DNA from: Clostridia bacterium | Lineage (GTDB): Bacteria > Bacillota_A > Clostridia > Oscillospirales > CAG-272 | Reading direction: 5' to 3' | Length of the DNA stretch: 7,005 nucleotides | Assembly: GCA_017546745.1 (NCBI GenBank) | Contig: JAFYRZ010000155.1 | Coordinates: 1-7,005 of the forward strand | In this document: positions 6,269 through 7,005 of the stretch, one piece after another | How the letters are laid out: each line of letters opens with the position of its first letter | How positions within the stretch are numbered: position 1 is the stretch's first letter | Notes under the pieces: generated by a model | The model's database searches: none | What the model was told of the DNA's origin: nothing | What the model saw: only the letters and a program-made list of their open reading frames with translations | Program-made: the position numbers and the translations under genes

Positions 6269-6893
6269 TTTTCTCCTTTTTTATTAGGCTGATGCTGCCG
6301 TCGTCGCTGAGCGTCAAAAGGAGTATCTCCCCGATCTTAGCTCCGCGCTCCTTAAGCTGCTTTTTTACCCACTCGTCGGATAAGCCGAGCCTTTTTAGGT
6401 TGTCCTTAAGTATCACGGTGTCGATAATAAGAGAGTGAGAGATAGCGCCGTCGGATTTTTTAAAAACGGAAATTTTTCCGTTTTGCTCGAGTATCGCGTA
6501 TTCGACCTCTCCGATATCTCCGACGTTCAAAAGTCTAAGCTCACACAAAAGCTCGTTTAGAGAAAGGCGGTTTTCTACAAGCGCCCTTTCGGAAAGCTTT
6601 CCTTTATATATTATATAGACGGGTGAGCTTTCAAGAAGACGCTTCAGCCTCTCGCTTCTGTTTTTAAGCGATGATATTATTATCTCAAGCGAGAAGATCA
6701 AAAGAATCGGTAAGACCGCGTTGAGAAGCGGTAGGTCGGGGTCGTCTATCGGGATTGTAGCAAGCTCGGAAATTAAAAGGGTAGTTATAAGCTCGCCTAC
6801 GTCAAGCTCACCTATCTGTCTTTTGCCCATTATTTTCAGAGCCGTGGTAAGAAGTATATATATAATTATAGTTCTTATTAGGATTGATGCCAT
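6261..6893 (-). CDS. DUF421 (YetF/YcaP-like) membrane protein
   Basis: This 210-residue protein has three N-terminal membrane helices (about 4-19, 35-49, 55-76) and a cytoplasmic C-terminal part. Family marks are MGKRQIGELDVGELITTLLISELA (22-45), matching the GKR-x-(I/L)-G-x-L pattern after helix 1, and the C-terminal block GKLSERALVENRLSLNELLCELRLLNVGDIGEVEYAILEQNGKISVFKK (98-146), the typical YetF-type small domain. Members are found in the Bacillus and Clostridium membrane, some linked to spores, but the molecular role is not established. The start at 6893 is supported by GGAGG (plus-strand 6900-6904) 6 nt upstream. It is the first gene of a two-gene minus-strand operon with the DUF4363 gene, with an 8-bp overlap. 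No good sigma-A promoter is evident for it; see the rejected list. Confidence 0.9.
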   Translation of the reverse strand: MASILIRTIIIYILLTTALKIMGKRQIGELDVGELITTLLISELATIPIDDPDLPLLNAVLPILLIFSLEIIISSLKNRSERLKRLLESSPVYIIYKGKLSERALVENRLSLNELLCELRLLNVGDIGEVEYAILEQNGKISVFKKSDGAISHSLIIDTVILKDNLKRLGLSDEWVKKQLKERGAKIGEILLLTLSDDGSISLIKKEKNE

Positions 6894-6948
6894 AAAAAAC
6901 CTCCGTTTATAAGATTATTCTGTAACAAATGCACAATAATTCAAAAAA

Positions 6949-6970
6949 GTGAAATTTTTTTCAAAAAAGG
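6949..6970 (+). promoter_or_regulatory. UP-element-like A/T tract upstream of the rightward promoter
   Basis: The 22 bases occupying about -59 to -38 relative to the promoter read as AAATTTTTTT (6952-6961), then C, then AAAAAA (6963-6968). This matches, with one mismatch at its third position as I recall it, the bacterial UP-element consensus (nnAAAWWTWTTTTnnnAAAnnn) bound by the RNA polymerase alpha C-terminal domains. Position relative to the -35 hexamer is exact. Confidence 0.6.
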
Positions 6971-6972
6971 TA

Positions 6973-7001
6973 TTGACAATTTAGTTTTTATTTGATATAA
7001 T
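6973..7001 (+). promoter_or_regulatory. Strong sigma-A promoter reading rightward out of the window
   Basis: A perfect -35 TTGACA (6973-6978) and a perfect -10 TATAAT (6996-7001) are separated by exactly 17 bp, and TG at 6993-6994 adds an extended -10 (TGATATAAT). Transcription would start a few bases beyond 7005, so the target is unseen. Together with the UP-like tract this resembles promoters of rRNA or tRNA operons or other very highly expressed genes. Orientation is away from the DUF421 operon. Confidence 0.88.
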
Positions 7002-7005
7002 AGAC

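Larger units (their letters stand above)
6894..7005. other. A/T-rich divergent intergenic region
   Basis: This stretch separates the leftward DUF421 operon from a rightward transcript that begins outside the window. It contains the DUF421 ribosome binding site (6900-6904), two copies of TTCAAAAAAG (6940-6949 and 6960-6969), and a strong rightward promoter at the right edge. No open reading frame of its own is credible. Confidence 0.8.

Noticed and set aside
6721..6912. Plus-strand 63-codon frame opposite the DUF421 start
   Set aside because: Antisense shadow of the membrane-helix codons of DUF421, with no ribosome binding site.
6914..6944. Possible minus-strand promoter for DUF421 (TTGAAT and AATAAT on the minus strand)
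   Set aside because: The 19-bp spacer is long and the -35 is a 4/6 match in A/T-rich DNA; too weak to call, although some promoter must exist here or in the neighbouring bases.
1..7005. tRNA or rRNA genes, CRISPR arrays, insertion sequences, riboswitches
   Set aside because: None was recognised: no cloverleaf, no regularly spaced repeats, no transposase and no long inverted repeats, and no intergenic space large enough for a riboswitch apart from 6894-7005.

Overview
The window looks like a piece of a Clostridia (Bacillota) chromosome of moderate GC content. The evidence is GGAGG-type ribosome binding sites, tight gene spacing, a near-ideal sigma-A promoter with an A/T-rich upstream element, and gene families typical of that group: a TIGR03960 radical SAM protein next to a TIGR03936/DUF2344 partner, and a DUF421-DUF4363 pair. 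No species assignment is attempted.

Left part (1-5910, plus strand): four genes lie head to tail with gaps of about 20 bp or an overlap, so they are probably one operon. They are (i) the 3' part of an RlmB/TrmH-type 2'-O-ribose methyltransferase of 23S rRNA, cut by the window edge; (ii) an 853-residue membrane protein with a long acidic N-terminus, followed by what reads as a heavy-metal (P1B-type) P-type ATPase scaffold that has lost every catalytic signature; (iii) a 617-residue B12-binding-domain-like radical SAM protein; (iv) its usual 233-residue partner, DUF2344. The last two overlap by 16 bp, and the partner's Shine-Dalgarno lies inside the end of the radical SAM gene. A nested hairpin with a T-run just after the operon (about 5932-5978) is a good intrinsic terminator candidate.

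Right part (5903-6893, minus strand): a two-gene, translationally coupled operon encodes a DUF421 (YetF-like) membrane protein and a small DUF4363 membrane-anchored protein. It converges on the left operon. The stop codons of the two operons overlap by 8 bp, and the candidate terminator lies opposite the 3' end of the DUF4363 gene.

Right edge (6894-7005): an A/T-rich divergent intergenic region holds an unusually strong rightward promoter. It combines a near-consensus UP element, TTGACA, a 17-bp spacer and an extended TGATATAAT -10. Its target begins beyond the window and is likely a highly expressed transcript, for example stable RNA.

The most novel item is the apparent pseudo-P-type ATPase. 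Its membrane layout and N/P-domain outline are kept, while the phosphorylation, dephosphorylation, ATP-binding and metal-site motifs are absent. It sits in an operon otherwise made of RNA-modification and radical SAM genes.
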